Part shown: positions 42,306-49,950 of the stretch, piece after piece | Layout of the letters: the number at the start of each line of letters is the position of its first letter | Position numbering within the stretch: the first letter of the stretch is position 1 | Source: CAZCSK01 sp964501265 | Lineage (GTDB): Bacteria > Actinomycetota > CADDZG01 > JAHWKV01 | Length of the DNA: 64,000 nt | Assembly (NCBI GenBank): GCA_964501265.1 | Contig: CAZCSK010000003.1 | Location: 62,001-126,000 of the forward strand | Direction: 5' to 3' | Notes under the pieces: generated by a model | The model's input: the letters and a program-made list of their open reading frames with translations, nothing else | Told to the model about the DNA's origin: nothing | The model's database searches: none | Program-made: the position numbers and the translations under genes

Positions 42306-43277
42306 ATGAGCGAGGCACGACTGCGGCGTTTGCGTCGCAACGAAAACATCCGCCGACTGGTCGGCGGCCCGCGCCTCGACCCCGGCCGCTTCGTCTTGCC
42401 CGTGTTCGTCGCCGATGGGATCGAGACGGAGACACCCTTAAGTTCCCTGCCCGGCCACTACCATTGGCCCGCGTCGCGAGTGGGCGTCATCGCTAAGGAG
42501 GCCGAGTCGTTGAGCATTCCGGCCCTTCTTATTTTCGGCGTCACCAAGAAGAAAGACGAGCGAGGCTCGCAGGCTTGGGCATCCGACGGCCCAGCCCAGC
42601 AGGCGATATCGGAAGCCAAGGCCGCGGCTCCGGATCTAGTTGTGTTCGCCGACACCTGTCTTTGCGGATACACATCGCACGGACATTGCGGGTTCGTCGA
42701 GAACGAAGAAGTCCTGAACGACGCAACCGTAGAGTTGCTCGCCAAAACCGCCGTCTCGCAAGTGGAAGCCGGCGCCGATTTCGTCGCCCCTTCCGACATG
42801 ATGGACGGGCGGGTGCGCGCAATTCGCGATGCACTCGATAGCAGCGGTCACCCGACCGCCGGCATCATGAGTTACTCGGCCAAGTTCGCATCTTCAATGT
42901 ACGGGCCCTTTCGTGAAGTGGCCGATTGCGCGCCCACATTCGGCGACCGGCGCGGCTATCAGATCGACCCGTCCGCGGGGCGGCAGGCCCTCGCCTCGAT
43001 AGAGCGCGACATCAAGGAAGGCGCCGACATCGTGATGATCAAGCCAGCCCTGCCTTATCTCGATGTGATTCACGAAGCACGGCGCCGGTTCGACATTCCG
43101 ATCACCGCCTACAACGTGAGCGGTGAGTTTGCGATGGTAAAAGCAGCGGCCGAGAGGGGCTGGATCGATGAGAAACAAGCTGCCCTCGAGAACCTGACCT
43201 CGATCGTTCGGGCAGGGGCGGACTTCGTGATCACCTATCACGCCCTCGAGGCCGCTCGATGGCTCGGCGAACATTAA
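42306..43277 (+). CDS. hemB: Delta-aminolevulinic acid dehydratase (porphobilinogen synthase)
   Basis: 323 aa. It condenses two 5-aminolevulinates to porphobilinogen. Zinc-type metal site TCLCGYTSHGHC with three Cys (about 117, 119, 127), so a Zn enzyme. Schiff-base lysines in SYSAKFASSMYGPF (about 192) and VMIKPALPYLD (about 245). AYNVSGEFAMVKAAA is also conserved. It starts at ATG 42306, six bases after hemD, and is followed with no gap by hemL. Confidence 0.96.
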   Translation: MSEARLRRLRRNENIRRLVGGPRLDPGRFVLPVFVADGIETETPLSSLPGHYHWPASRVGVIAKEAESLSIPALLIFGVTKKKDERGSQAWASDGPAQQAISEAKAAAPDLVVFADTCLCGYTSHGHCGFVENEEVLNDATVELLAKTAVSQVEAGADFVAPSDMMDGRVRAIRDALDSSGHPTAGIMSYSAKFASSMYGPFREVADCAPTFGDRRGYQIDPSAGRQALASIERDIKEGADIVMIKPALPYLDVIHEARRRFDIPITAYNVSGEFAMVKAAAERGWIDEKQAALENLTSIVRAGADFVITYHALEAARWLGEH

Positions 43278-44546
43278 TTGAACGAATACTCGAGGGCTCG
43301 GGCGGTGATGCCAGGCGGAGTTTCATCTCCCGTCCGCGCCTTCGGCGCGGTCGGCGGCGACCCCATTTTCATTAGATCGGGAAGTGGAAGTCGTGTAACC
43401 GACATCAAGGGCCGCGAGTACATAGACATGCTCGCGTCTTGGGGGCCGCTGATTCTGGGACACGCCGACACAAAGGTGGTCGAAGCAATAAACCAAGCTG
43501 CGGCGCGGGGAACATCTTTCGGAGCGCCGACGACTACAGAGACCGACCTCGCCGAGGCAATCGTGGCCGCACTGCCGTCGGTCGAGATGGTGCGGTTTGT
43601 ATCTTCGGGAACCGAGGCGGCGATGAGCGCGATTCGCCTCGCACGAGCGGCCACCGGCAAGCCGAAGATACTCAAGTTCGCAGGCTGCTACCACGGACAC
43701 GCGGACGCTCTTCTGGTGTCCGCTGGCTCGGGGCCGGCAACCCTCGGCCTCCCCGATTCGCCTGGCGTAACCGAGGGCACTCGAGCCGATACCGTCGTGG
43801 CTCACTTCAACTCAACCGAATCGGTGACGCAAGCCTTCGATCAATTCGGCCCGGACCTAGCGGCGATCATCGTCGAACCAGTCGCGGCCAACATGGGCGT
43901 GGTGCCACCGGCATCGGAGTTTCTTGCACAACTGCGCCGCCTCTGCGACATCAACGAATCCCTGTTGATCTTCGACGAAGTCGTGACCGGCTTTCGCGTC
44001 TCGTACGCGGGCGCCCAAGGAATGTATGGGATCGATCCTGATCTCACCATCCTCGGCAAGATCATCGGCGGAGGTTTGCCGGTGGGCGCGTACGGGGGCC
44101 GGCGCGATCTCATGGAGATGATCGCCCCTTCGGGTCCCGTCTATCAAGCGGGAACGCTGTCGGGCAATCCGGTCAGCATGGCCGCCGGCCTCGCCACCAT
44201 CAACCAACTTAGTCGGAACGATCCCTATGAGCGGCTAGAGAAGATGGGAACAGTGCTACAAGAGGGGCTCGAAGCGGCTGCCCACGATTCAGCAACGCCA
44301 GTGACCGTGCAGCGAGTAGGCTCGATGCTGACGGTATTCTTCACCGATGCGGCCCCAGTTGATTTTCAAGGTGCGAAACGCTCCGATACTGCGGCCTTCG
44401 CCAAGTTCTTTCATTCGATGCTTAAACAGGGCGTCTACTGGCCGCCCTCGCAATTTGAGGCGGCGTTCCTGAGTACCGCCCACACGGAAGCCGACATCGA
44501 GCAAGTCATTTCCGCCGCTGCAATTTCATTTGAAAGGATAAGTTGA
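43278..44546 (+). CDS. hemL: Glutamate-1-semialdehyde 2,1-aminomutase
   Basis: 422-aa PLP enzyme converting glutamate-1-semialdehyde to 5-aminolevulinate. Parts: VMPGGVSSPVRAFGAVGGDP, FVSSGTEAAMSAIRLARAAT, CYHGHADALLVSAGSG, LLIFDEVVTGFR and the PLP lysine in TILGKIIGGGLPVGAYGG (about 260). The start is TTG 43278 directly after the hemB stop; the SD is weak, so coupling is probable. Its stop shares a base with the hemQ ATG (TGATG). Confidence 0.96.
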   Translation: MNEYSRARAVMPGGVSSPVRAFGAVGGDPIFIRSGSGSRVTDIKGREYIDMLASWGPLILGHADTKVVEAINQAAARGTSFGAPTTTETDLAEAIVAALPSVEMVRFVSSGTEAAMSAIRLARAATGKPKILKFAGCYHGHADALLVSAGSGPATLGLPDSPGVTEGTRADTVVAHFNSTESVTQAFDQFGPDLAAIIVEPVAANMGVVPPASEFLAQLRRLCDINESLLIFDEVVTGFRVSYAGAQGMYGIDPDLTILGKIIGGGLPVGAYGGRRDLMEMIAPSGPVYQAGTLSGNPVSMAAGLATINQLSRNDPYERLEKMGTVLQEGLEAAAHDSATPVTVQRVGSMLTVFFTDAAPVDFQGAKRSDTAAFAKFFHSMLKQGVYWPPSQFEAAFLSTAHTEADIEQVISAAAISFERIS

Positions 44547-45232
44547 TGGCTGAAGATCGTAAAGTGATGCGTTACGCGTTCTATTCTGTGGATTCCTCCT
44601 GGCGAAATCTTCCCGATGAGGAGCGCACGCTTCACAAAAAGGAGTTCATCGAAGTCGTATCCCACGCACCTTGTGAAGTGCACCCCTATTCCACGGTGGG
44701 CCTGCGCGCCGATTCGGATCTCGCCCTTTGGGAAATCGCGGACGGGGCGGAGCAAATTCAAAACTTTCAGGCCGACCTCAACGCCACCGCCCTAGGGCGA
44801 GCGCTGAAGCCTAGCCACTCATTCCTGGCGATGACCAAGAAGTCCACATACTTGAAAGATCATAAGCACGAAGGCCAGGAGTTCAACATGCCGGCCGGAC
44901 CGAAGGGCAGCTCCTACCTGTTCGTCTATCCGATGGACAAACTGCGCCCGTGGTATCGCCTGCCCTTCGAGGAGCGCCGCAAGATCATGGGAGCGCACTT
45001 CAAGACCGGTCATCACTACCCAGGGATAGCAATCCACACGGGTTACTCATTTGGCATAGACGACCAAGAGTTCGTGGTCGCATTCGAAGGTGAATCTCTC
45101 GGCGAATTCTTGGATCTGGTGCAGGAGTTGCGGGAGTCGGAGTCGTCGAGTTACACGGCCCGCGATGTCCCCATCTTTACCTGCATTAAGATGCCCCTGG
45201 AACAAATCCTCAACCAACTGGATGGAGCGTGA
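44546..45232 (+). CDS. hemQ: Coproheme decarboxylase (ChdC/HemQ)
   Basis: 228-aa chlorite-dismutase-family protein that oxidatively decarboxylates coproheme to protoheme, the last step of the coproporphyrin-dependent pathway of Actinobacteria and Firmicutes. Signature FVYPMDKLRPWYRLPFEERR contains the catalytic Tyr; the proximal heme His is in the HHYPGIAIHTGYSFG region. AAAGGAT lies before ATG 44546. The final 51 bases are repeated with six changes at 46032-46082, ahead of an EthD gene, after a toxin-antitoxin module. Confidence 0.94.
   Translation: MAEDRKVMRYAFYSVDSSWRNLPDEERTLHKKEFIEVVSHAPCEVHPYSTVGLRADSDLALWEIADGAEQIQNFQADLNATALGRALKPSHSFLAMTKKSTYLKDHKHEGQEFNMPAGPKGSSYLFVYPMDKLRPWYRLPFEERRKIMGAHFKTGHHYPGIAIHTGYSFGIDDQEFVVAFEGESLGEFLDLVQELRESESSSYTARDVPIFTCIKMPLEQILNQLDGA
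45182..45232 (+). repeat. hemQ 3'-end repeat, native copy
   Basis: Last 17 codons of hemQ including the stop. It matches 46032-46082 at 45 of 51 bases; most changes are synonymous or conservative in the hemQ frame. Confidence 0.85.
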
Positions 45233-45252
45233 ATCGAGCCGGATTGGGGGTT

Positions 45253-45648
45253 CTATCTCGGAGCCACAACCCGTAGGCCCAAGCCGAGCGCAGCTTCAGC
45301 CATCCTCTTGTCGTAAGTGACGACCTCCTCTAACTCCGATCCCAAAGCGAGAGCCGATGCCAGGTGTATGGCGTCGAGGGTTCTGAGGGTCAGGGGTTCG
45401 AGGAAGGCTGCGCGCTCGAGCAACTCCTCATCAATCGTCAACAGATCTAATCGTCTGAGCACATCGCGGGCCCTTAGAAGAGGCTCGGGCCCAATACCGT
45501 AAGCGGCCCTTAGAACCTCCGCACGAGCCAACGCGCTCGACACTCTTCGTCCGAGCAACTGCCAATACCGACGCAGGGCAGTCGATTCCGGCTCTTTGGC
45601 GACAAGTTTCAGCAGAGCGGAGGAATCTAGGTAGACGATCGATGCCAT
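45253..45648 (-). CDS. PIN-domain ribonuclease toxin (VapC-like)
   Basis: 131 aa. PIN fold with the four acidic metal ligands visible: D8 (YLDSSALLKL), E44 (ARAEVLRAAYG), D92 (TLDAIHLASAL) and D113 (TYDKRMAEAA). VapC toxins cut tRNA or rRNA and are held by an antitoxin encoded just upstream. Its ATG directly abuts the antitoxin stop. The pair runs opposite to hemQ and the EthD gene that flank it and appears to be an inserted cassette. Confidence 0.9.
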   Translation of the reverse strand: MASIVYLDSSALLKLVAKEPESTALRRYWQLLGRRVSSALARAEVLRAAYGIGPEPLLRARDVLRRLDLLTIDEELLERAAFLEPLTLRTLDAIHLASALALGSELEEVVTYDKRMAEAALGLGLRVVAPR

Positions 45649-45924
45649 CTAGCGCTCGGACTTCCGCATTTCCTCAAGGATCTCCGAGAGTAGCCGGGAG
45701 CCTTTCGGGAGACGAATCGGCGGAGGGAGTTCGGCCAGATCCTTCTCCGCCTCTCGAAGCTTGCCCGATGCCCTGAGCCGTTCCCACGCAGTGTCCTCAC
45801 GGATGGGGACCAGATGGGCTACCGGGCGGCCGCGATCCGTCACCTCAAAGCTCTCCCCGCGCATGACCCGTGAGAGAAACTTGCTGGCATTTTGCCGCAG
45901 TTCGCGCACCCCGATACGGTCCAT
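45649..45924 (-). CDS. Antitoxin of Phd/YefM type
   Basis: 91 aa. N-terminal Phd-type DNA-binding part (MDRIGVRELRQNASKFLSRV, EVTDRGRPVAHLVPI) and a charged, helical C-terminal tail that should occupy the toxin (LLSEILEEMRKSER). A perfect 6-3-6 palindrome lies two bases upstream of the ATG and is the likely autoregulatory operator. No SD is in range, and TACTAT seven bases before the ATG suggests leaderless transcription. Confidence 0.9.
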   Translation of the reverse strand: MDRIGVRELRQNASKFLSRVMRGESFEVTDRGRPVAHLVPIREDTAWERLRASGKLREAEKDLAELPPPIRLPKGSRLLSEILEEMRKSER

Positions 45925-45925
45925 G

Positions 45926-45940
45926 TGCTACATAGTAGCA
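45926..45940. promoter_or_regulatory. Toxin-antitoxin operator palindrome
   Basis: TGCTAC-ATA-GTAGCA, a perfect inverted repeat overlapping the presumed -10 and start region of the antitoxin gene. Confidence 0.7.
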
Positions 45941-46031
45941 TATCAATCTCCTTTAGAAGGAAGCGCATATCTTCAATTGTAGGGATGGGGTGTGACATCG
46001 CCTTCGCGCGAGGGATAGTTCTTGGGATCGG

Positions 46032-46082
46032 TGTATTAGGATGCCGCTGGAGCCAATCCTCAACCAACTGGATGGAGTGTGA
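46032..46082 (+). repeat. hemQ 3'-end repeat, second copy
   Basis: Reads CIRMPLEPILNQLDGV-stop in the hemQ frame. It carries GGATGGAG, which serves as the ribosome site of the EthD gene starting at 46087. Homology stops abruptly at 46032. Confidence 0.85.
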
Positions 46083-46086
46083 TCGC

Positions 46087-46386
46087 ATGCTGCGAATGGC
46101 TATCTACTATCGGCCCTCAGAAGACTCGGAAGCCTTTGAGAAACGTTACCTAGAAGGACACCTGCCGCTCGTGCAGGCTTACGACAACATCAAGGATACG
46201 AAGTTCTTCAAGGTGTCACGATCGATCATGGGCGAGTTCCCGTACTCCCACGCGTTCGTCGGATCGTGGGCCGACAAGGACGGCTGGAAGTCCGATATGA
46301 ACTCAGACAAGGCCAAAGCCGCTACTGAAGACGCCCAGAGCTTCGCCCCGGCCTTCGACGTGGTGGTCTTCGAAGAACTAGGCTAA
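46087..46386 (+). CDS. EthD-domain protein
   Basis: 99 aa. Small dimeric ferredoxin-like (EthD/REDY) protein: MAIYYRPSEDSEAFEKRYLE followed by GHLPLVQAYDNIK, and DAQSFAPAFDVVVFEELG at the end. Function of the family is poorly defined (accessory roles in oxidative metabolism). ATG 46087 has GGATGGAG about nine bases upstream inside the duplicated hemQ tail; ATG 46096 is an alternative. It was probably the next gene after hemQ before the toxin-antitoxin cassette arrived, so a link to heme is possible. Confidence 0.82.
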   Translation: MLRMAIYYRPSEDSEAFEKRYLEGHLPLVQAYDNIKDTKFFKVSRSIMGEFPYSHAFVGSWADKDGWKSDMNSDKAKAATEDAQSFAPAFDVVVFEELG

Positions 46387-46488
46387 CTAGTTCCTTCGGG
46401 CGCCAAAAAACGCCCTTGGGCCTTCACCTCCAGTTGTTTCGGGCCGACTTATCTTTGGAGGCACGTTCCCGCCCATGGAGGTTCCCCG

Positions 46489-47259
46489 TTGAAAAGACTC
46501 GCCACTCTGAGCGCGATTTTGATCTTCGCCGCTGGATATATAGGACTGACGGCCACGCCCGCCCACGCCAAGTGCACGGACGTGAAGTTCAGCAAGTCCA
46601 ACTATCACGTGAACGAAGTAGACGGGGAAGTGGCGATCACGATCAAACGTGATATCAGTCTGCTCGGATGCCCTGGGACGTTGAACTACAGCACCCAAGA
46701 CGACAGCGCCACCGCGCCTTTCGATTACACGCAAACGAGCGACGAGTACATTTTTACCGAACCTACGCAGTCGACATACACGTTCACTATTCCGATCGTG
46801 AATGATGTCCTCCTTGAAGGCCCGGAGAGATTCAAGGTGAGCTTCGAGGCCTTCAACGACGCAACGACCGAACGCGGGACTGCGACCGTCACGATCGCCG
46901 ATAATCGCTTCGCTACTCCACCGCCTCCTCCTCCGCCTTCGACCACGACTTCGACTTCCGGTTCCTCTTCATCAGTCGTCTTGTCCAACAAACCGGCCCG
47001 GTCGGGGTCAACCCCCGCTGCAGCACCTTCCCCTCCGATTCAGCAGGAGCCGGTTGAGGCCGAGCCCGCGATCCAGATCGAATCCGAATCAGCTCCCATT
47101 GTGGCCCGCTCTCTCGCTTTGGCACAAGGAAAGGACCGAAACATGAGCGGAAAAAAGCTTTGGGCTTTTCTGCTGGTCGTACTGCTCGCCGCGACAGCGT
47201 TTTTACTCGTCGCGTGGCGTGTTCGTAGGAGCCCAAGAGAACACTTCAGTACTCTCTAG
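46489..47259 (+). CDS. Calx-beta-domain membrane-anchored surface protein 1
   Basis: 256 aa: signal peptide (MKRLATLSAILIFAAGYIGL, cleavage after AHA), one Calx-beta-like immunoglobulin fold (about 30-140, ending in the typical RGTATVTIADN), a Pro/Thr/Ser-rich linker (PPPPPPPSTTTSTSG), and a C-terminal helix (about 225-247) with a positive tail. Calx-beta domains bind Ca2+ and mediate adhesion or matrix contacts. A Cys pair in the domain could form a disulfide. Start TTG 46489 with GGAGG seven bases upstream. Same architecture as the next gene. Confidence 0.85.
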   Translation: MKRLATLSAILIFAAGYIGLTATPAHAKCTDVKFSKSNYHVNEVDGEVAITIKRDISLLGCPGTLNYSTQDDSATAPFDYTQTSDEYIFTEPTQSTYTFTIPIVNDVLLEGPERFKVSFEAFNDATTERGTATVTIADNRFATPPPPPPPSTTTSTSGSSSSVVLSNKPARSGSTPAAAPSPPIQQEPVEAEPAIQIESESAPIVARSLALAQGKDRNMSGKKLWAFLLVVLLAATAFLLVAWRVRRSPREHFSTL

Positions 47260-47315
47260 ATCCGAGGATTGCCCGCGTCGAGTACTCTTGAGGTACCGCC
47301 CCGGGGAGGAACGAG

Positions 47316-48032
47316 ATGAGGAAGTTTGTCGCTCTTGTCGCCATGTTGATCCTGACAGCCACCTTCTTAGTTGTTTCAGCCGATCCTGCCGCAGCCGCTT
47401 GCCATGAAGCAGCTTTTAGCCCCACAACTCAGCAGGTCAACGAGAGCGCCGGGACTGTGAAGTTGAAGGTCATTCTCGTGGGCGGTGCTTCAACCTGCTC
47501 GGGTACGGTCAATTACCAAACAGAGAACGGAACAGCTGAAGGAGGGCAAGATAAGGATTTTGCCCCTGCCCAGGGATCTCTCACTTTCGTGGCGAACGAC
47601 GATCGGCAGGAGGAGATCACCGTCCAGATCTTGGAGGACACGAACTTCGAGAACAACGAGACTTTCAAAGTCAAGCTCACCGGATGCAACGGCGCGATCA
47701 CAGTTTGTTCCAGCCAGGCAACCGTCACTATCGCCGACAACGACTCGGCACCGTCTCCCCCTCCGCCCGCTACGACTTCTCCGAGTCCGAAGAAGTCTCC
47801 GTCCCCATCTCCCTCACCTTCGCCTTCGCCGTCGCCGTCCCCAAGCCCTACTGAATCAGAGGACCCTGAGGAATCGCCTTCGGCTTCACCCGAGGCCTCG
47901 GCTTCGCCGAGTCCCCTCATCCAAACCCAGGGCAAGTCCGGCGGCGGCAAGAAGGTGGCGATCATCGCCCTAATCGCCGCGCTGGTTGCGGGCGGCGCTG
48001 GATTTGGTCTCTGGAAGTTACGCCAAACTTAA
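47316..48032 (+). CDS. Calx-beta-domain membrane-anchored surface protein 2
   Basis: 238 aa: signal peptide to about ADPAAAA, one Calx-beta domain (about 30-145, FKVKLTG and SQATVTIADNDSAP), a long Ser-Pro repeat stalk (SPSPSPSPSP), and a C-terminal membrane helix (VAIIALIAALVAGGAGFGLW). Strong GGGGAGGAACGAG before ATG 47316. It is 56 nt behind its paralogue, so the two arose by tandem duplication and may be exposed together. Confidence 0.86.
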   Translation: MRKFVALVAMLILTATFLVVSADPAAAACHEAAFSPTTQQVNESAGTVKLKVILVGGASTCSGTVNYQTENGTAEGGQDKDFAPAQGSLTFVANDDRQEEITVQILEDTNFENNETFKVKLTGCNGAITVCSSQATVTIADNDSAPSPPPPATTSPSPKKSPSPSPSPSPSPSPSPSPTESEDPEESPSASPEASASPSPLIQTQGKSGGGKKVAIIALIAALVAGGAGFGLWKLRQT

Positions 48033-48042
48033 ACGGGGCACG

Positions 48043-49836
48043 CTAAGAAACTGGGGCCAGAACTCGGTCTAGGAAATCGGCGACTTTCGGGTACGCGTCC
48101 AGGCGGTTGCGGAGTTTCGCTAGCCCGTGGCCCTCGTCCTCGTAGATGAGCAGTTCGCAGTCGATGCCTCTCTCGCTCAAAACACGGTGTATCTGCTCCG
48201 CTTCCGTCACAGGCACTCGCGGATCATTTCGTCCGTGGATTATGAAGAGCGGCGCGCGCATGTTGTGCACATGGTTGATCGGTGAGACCTCTTCGAGAAA
48301 GTCCCGGTCCATCTCCAACGACCCGTATTCCCGCTCGCGGAACTTTCGGCGCCACGCCGACGTGTTCTCGAGAAACGTAACAAGGCTCGATACGCCGACG
48401 ATGTCCACTCCTGCGGCCCACAGTTCCGGCTGAAAGGCCAGCCCAGCAAGAACCATGTAACCCCCATACGAACCGCCGTAGAGCGCGGCCCTCGAAGTGT
48501 CGATGTCTGTTTCGCCGAGGTAGGTGTGCAGAGCCGCAAGGTCTTTCACTGAATCGAGCCGCTTTCGGACATCGTCTAAATGGTGGAACCTCTTGCCGTA
48601 TCCCGTCGACCCGCGGACGTTGGGGCCCGCGACGGCAAATCCTCTGTGCAGGAAGTACTGCGCCAGCGGATTGAACATCCCCGACGTCTGACTCTCCGGC
48701 CCTCCGTGCACCATGACGACAACCGGAGGGCGGCTTCCTTCAAACACCCGCGGCCGAGAGAGAAAGGTTGGAATCGTCTCGCCATCGAAGGACTGGAATC
48801 GATGGACTTGCGTATCGACGAAGTCTTCGACGGGAATGGGGCTCGGACTGGTCGTTAGCCTTGTCTTTTGCTTCAAAGAAAAATCGTAGAGCCAAACGTC
48901 TCCCGGTTCGGTCGGGCCACTAAATGAGTAGGCAAGATAGCGTCCGTCCCGGGAGAATCCGCCTGCGGCGACACCTTGCCCAGGAAGCGCGATCTCCCCG
49001 ATGAGCTCCAGGGTGATTGGGTCGTACAAAGCAAGCCGCGAGAACCCGTCCTCGTTTGTTGAAACGATCAATCGTGTGCCCGTCCAATCGAGGTCGCAAC
49101 TTGCGTCGAAATCCTGTTCAAGAACATACGTCGCGTCGCGCTCCGCCATGCTGTATCGAGCAACGCAGTGATGCTCGCGGTCTTGATCGCAGGTGAAAAA
49201 GAAGGTCGATGAGTCAGGCATCCAATGCGGGGCGGTGAACGAAGCCTCGTCGTCGTGAGGAGTGACATGCACGGTGTCGCCCGCCACTAGATCGACGAGG
49301 TAGATGTCGTTGTCGGCGTTGCGGTCGGTCATGCGATAGATCGAGAGAAAACGGCCGTCGGGTGAAAATCCTACCGGTTGGCACCATCCGCCCATGTCGA
49401 ACACGCAACGCTCTTCACCGGTTTTGAGGGCCCTGACGAACACGTCAAAGTCAACACCGTTGCGCCGGTTGCATGCGAATGCGATCGAGGCGCCGTCTCT
49501 CGTGACGCCTCCAAGCCGGTGGATCCACTCGGGGTCGTAGATAACCGGACGGAAATTGCCGCCGTCGTCGTCCATCAAATAGATCTGAAGCCGTTCGTTT
49601 CCGCCCTCGTCTTTTTGAACGAGAATTTCGTTAGAGGTCGGAAGGTATGCGCCACTAACCGGCTCGGAGAAATCGGTGATCTGAGTAAGACCTCCGCCCG
49701 CCCGGGGCACCCTGTAAAGCTGCATGGTCCCAGTGAGATTGGATGAGACCAGGACCTTCGAGGAATCCGGGCTAAATCCCGACGCCCAGGCAGTCTTGAT
49801 GTTCAGAAAGTCCTCGATGGTGTTTGGCCCAGGCAT
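48043..49836 (-). CDS. S9-family prolyl oligopeptidase-like peptidase
   Basis: 597 aa: an N-terminal beta-propeller (WD40/TolB-like repeats such as GFSPDGRFLSIYRM) and a C-terminal alpha/beta hydrolase with the S9 triad: Ser in YGGSYGGYMVLAGL (about 455), Asp in IHGRNDPRVPV and His in EDEGHGLAK. Such enzymes cleave short peptides. No signal peptide, so cytoplasmic. ATG 49836 is chosen over the longer frame because it lies exactly where transcription should begin (TTGCTG-18-TATACT-6-ATG), meaning a leaderless message. Divergent from the SHOCT/DUF4097 gene. Confidence 0.92.
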   Translation of the reverse strand: MPGPNTIEDFLNIKTAWASGFSPDSSKVLVSSNLTGTMQLYRVPRAGGGLTQITDFSEPVSGAYLPTSNEILVQKDEGGNERLQIYLMDDDGGNFRPVIYDPEWIHRLGGVTRDGASIAFACNRRNGVDFDVFVRALKTGEERCVFDMGGWCQPVGFSPDGRFLSIYRMTDRNADNDIYLVDLVAGDTVHVTPHDDEASFTAPHWMPDSSTFFFTCDQDREHHCVARYSMAERDATYVLEQDFDASCDLDWTGTRLIVSTNEDGFSRLALYDPITLELIGEIALPGQGVAAGGFSRDGRYLAYSFSGPTEPGDVWLYDFSLKQKTRLTTSPSPIPVEDFVDTQVHRFQSFDGETIPTFLSRPRVFEGSRPPVVVMVHGGPESQTSGMFNPLAQYFLHRGFAVAGPNVRGSTGYGKRFHHLDDVRKRLDSVKDLAALHTYLGETDIDTSRAALYGGSYGGYMVLAGLAFQPELWAAGVDIVGVSSLVTFLENTSAWRRKFREREYGSLEMDRDFLEEVSPINHVHNMRAPLFIIHGRNDPRVPVTEAEQIHRVLSERGIDCELLIYEDEGHGLAKLRNRLDAYPKVADFLDRVLAPVS

Positions 49837-49842
49837 ACCCGG

Positions 49843-49872
49843 AGTATAGATGCCATCCACCGCGATCAGCAA
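49843..49872 (-). promoter_or_regulatory. Leaderless promoter of the S9 peptidase gene
   Basis: Minus strand TTGCTG (49872-49867), 18-bp spacer, TATACT (49848-49843), six bases, then ATG, which fits a transcription start at the A of the start codon. Confidence 0.65.
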
Positions 49873-49894
49873 TCTAGTAATTTAGAAAAACATC

Positions 49895-49922
49895 TTGCTA
49901 TTTTGGTAAGCAGAGCTATAAT
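49895..49922 (+). promoter_or_regulatory. Sigma-70-type promoter of the SHOCT/DUF4097 gene
   Basis: TTGCTA, 16-bp spacer, TATAAT, followed by AAGGAG and ATG 49951. It is back-to-back with the S9 promoter, the two -35 boxes 22 bp apart. Confidence 0.65.
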
Positions 49923-49950
49923 CTCCCACAACCTAGGTAAGGAGATCCCT

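Noticed and set aside
46397..46416. Stem GGGCG/CGCCC after the EthD gene as a terminator
   Set aside because: The stem is only 5 bp with an 8-base loop and no T-run follows.
47800..47850. Repetitive CT/CCG-rich tract
   Set aside because: It encodes the Ser-Pro stalk of a Calx-beta protein; low-complexity coding sequence, not a separate repeat element.
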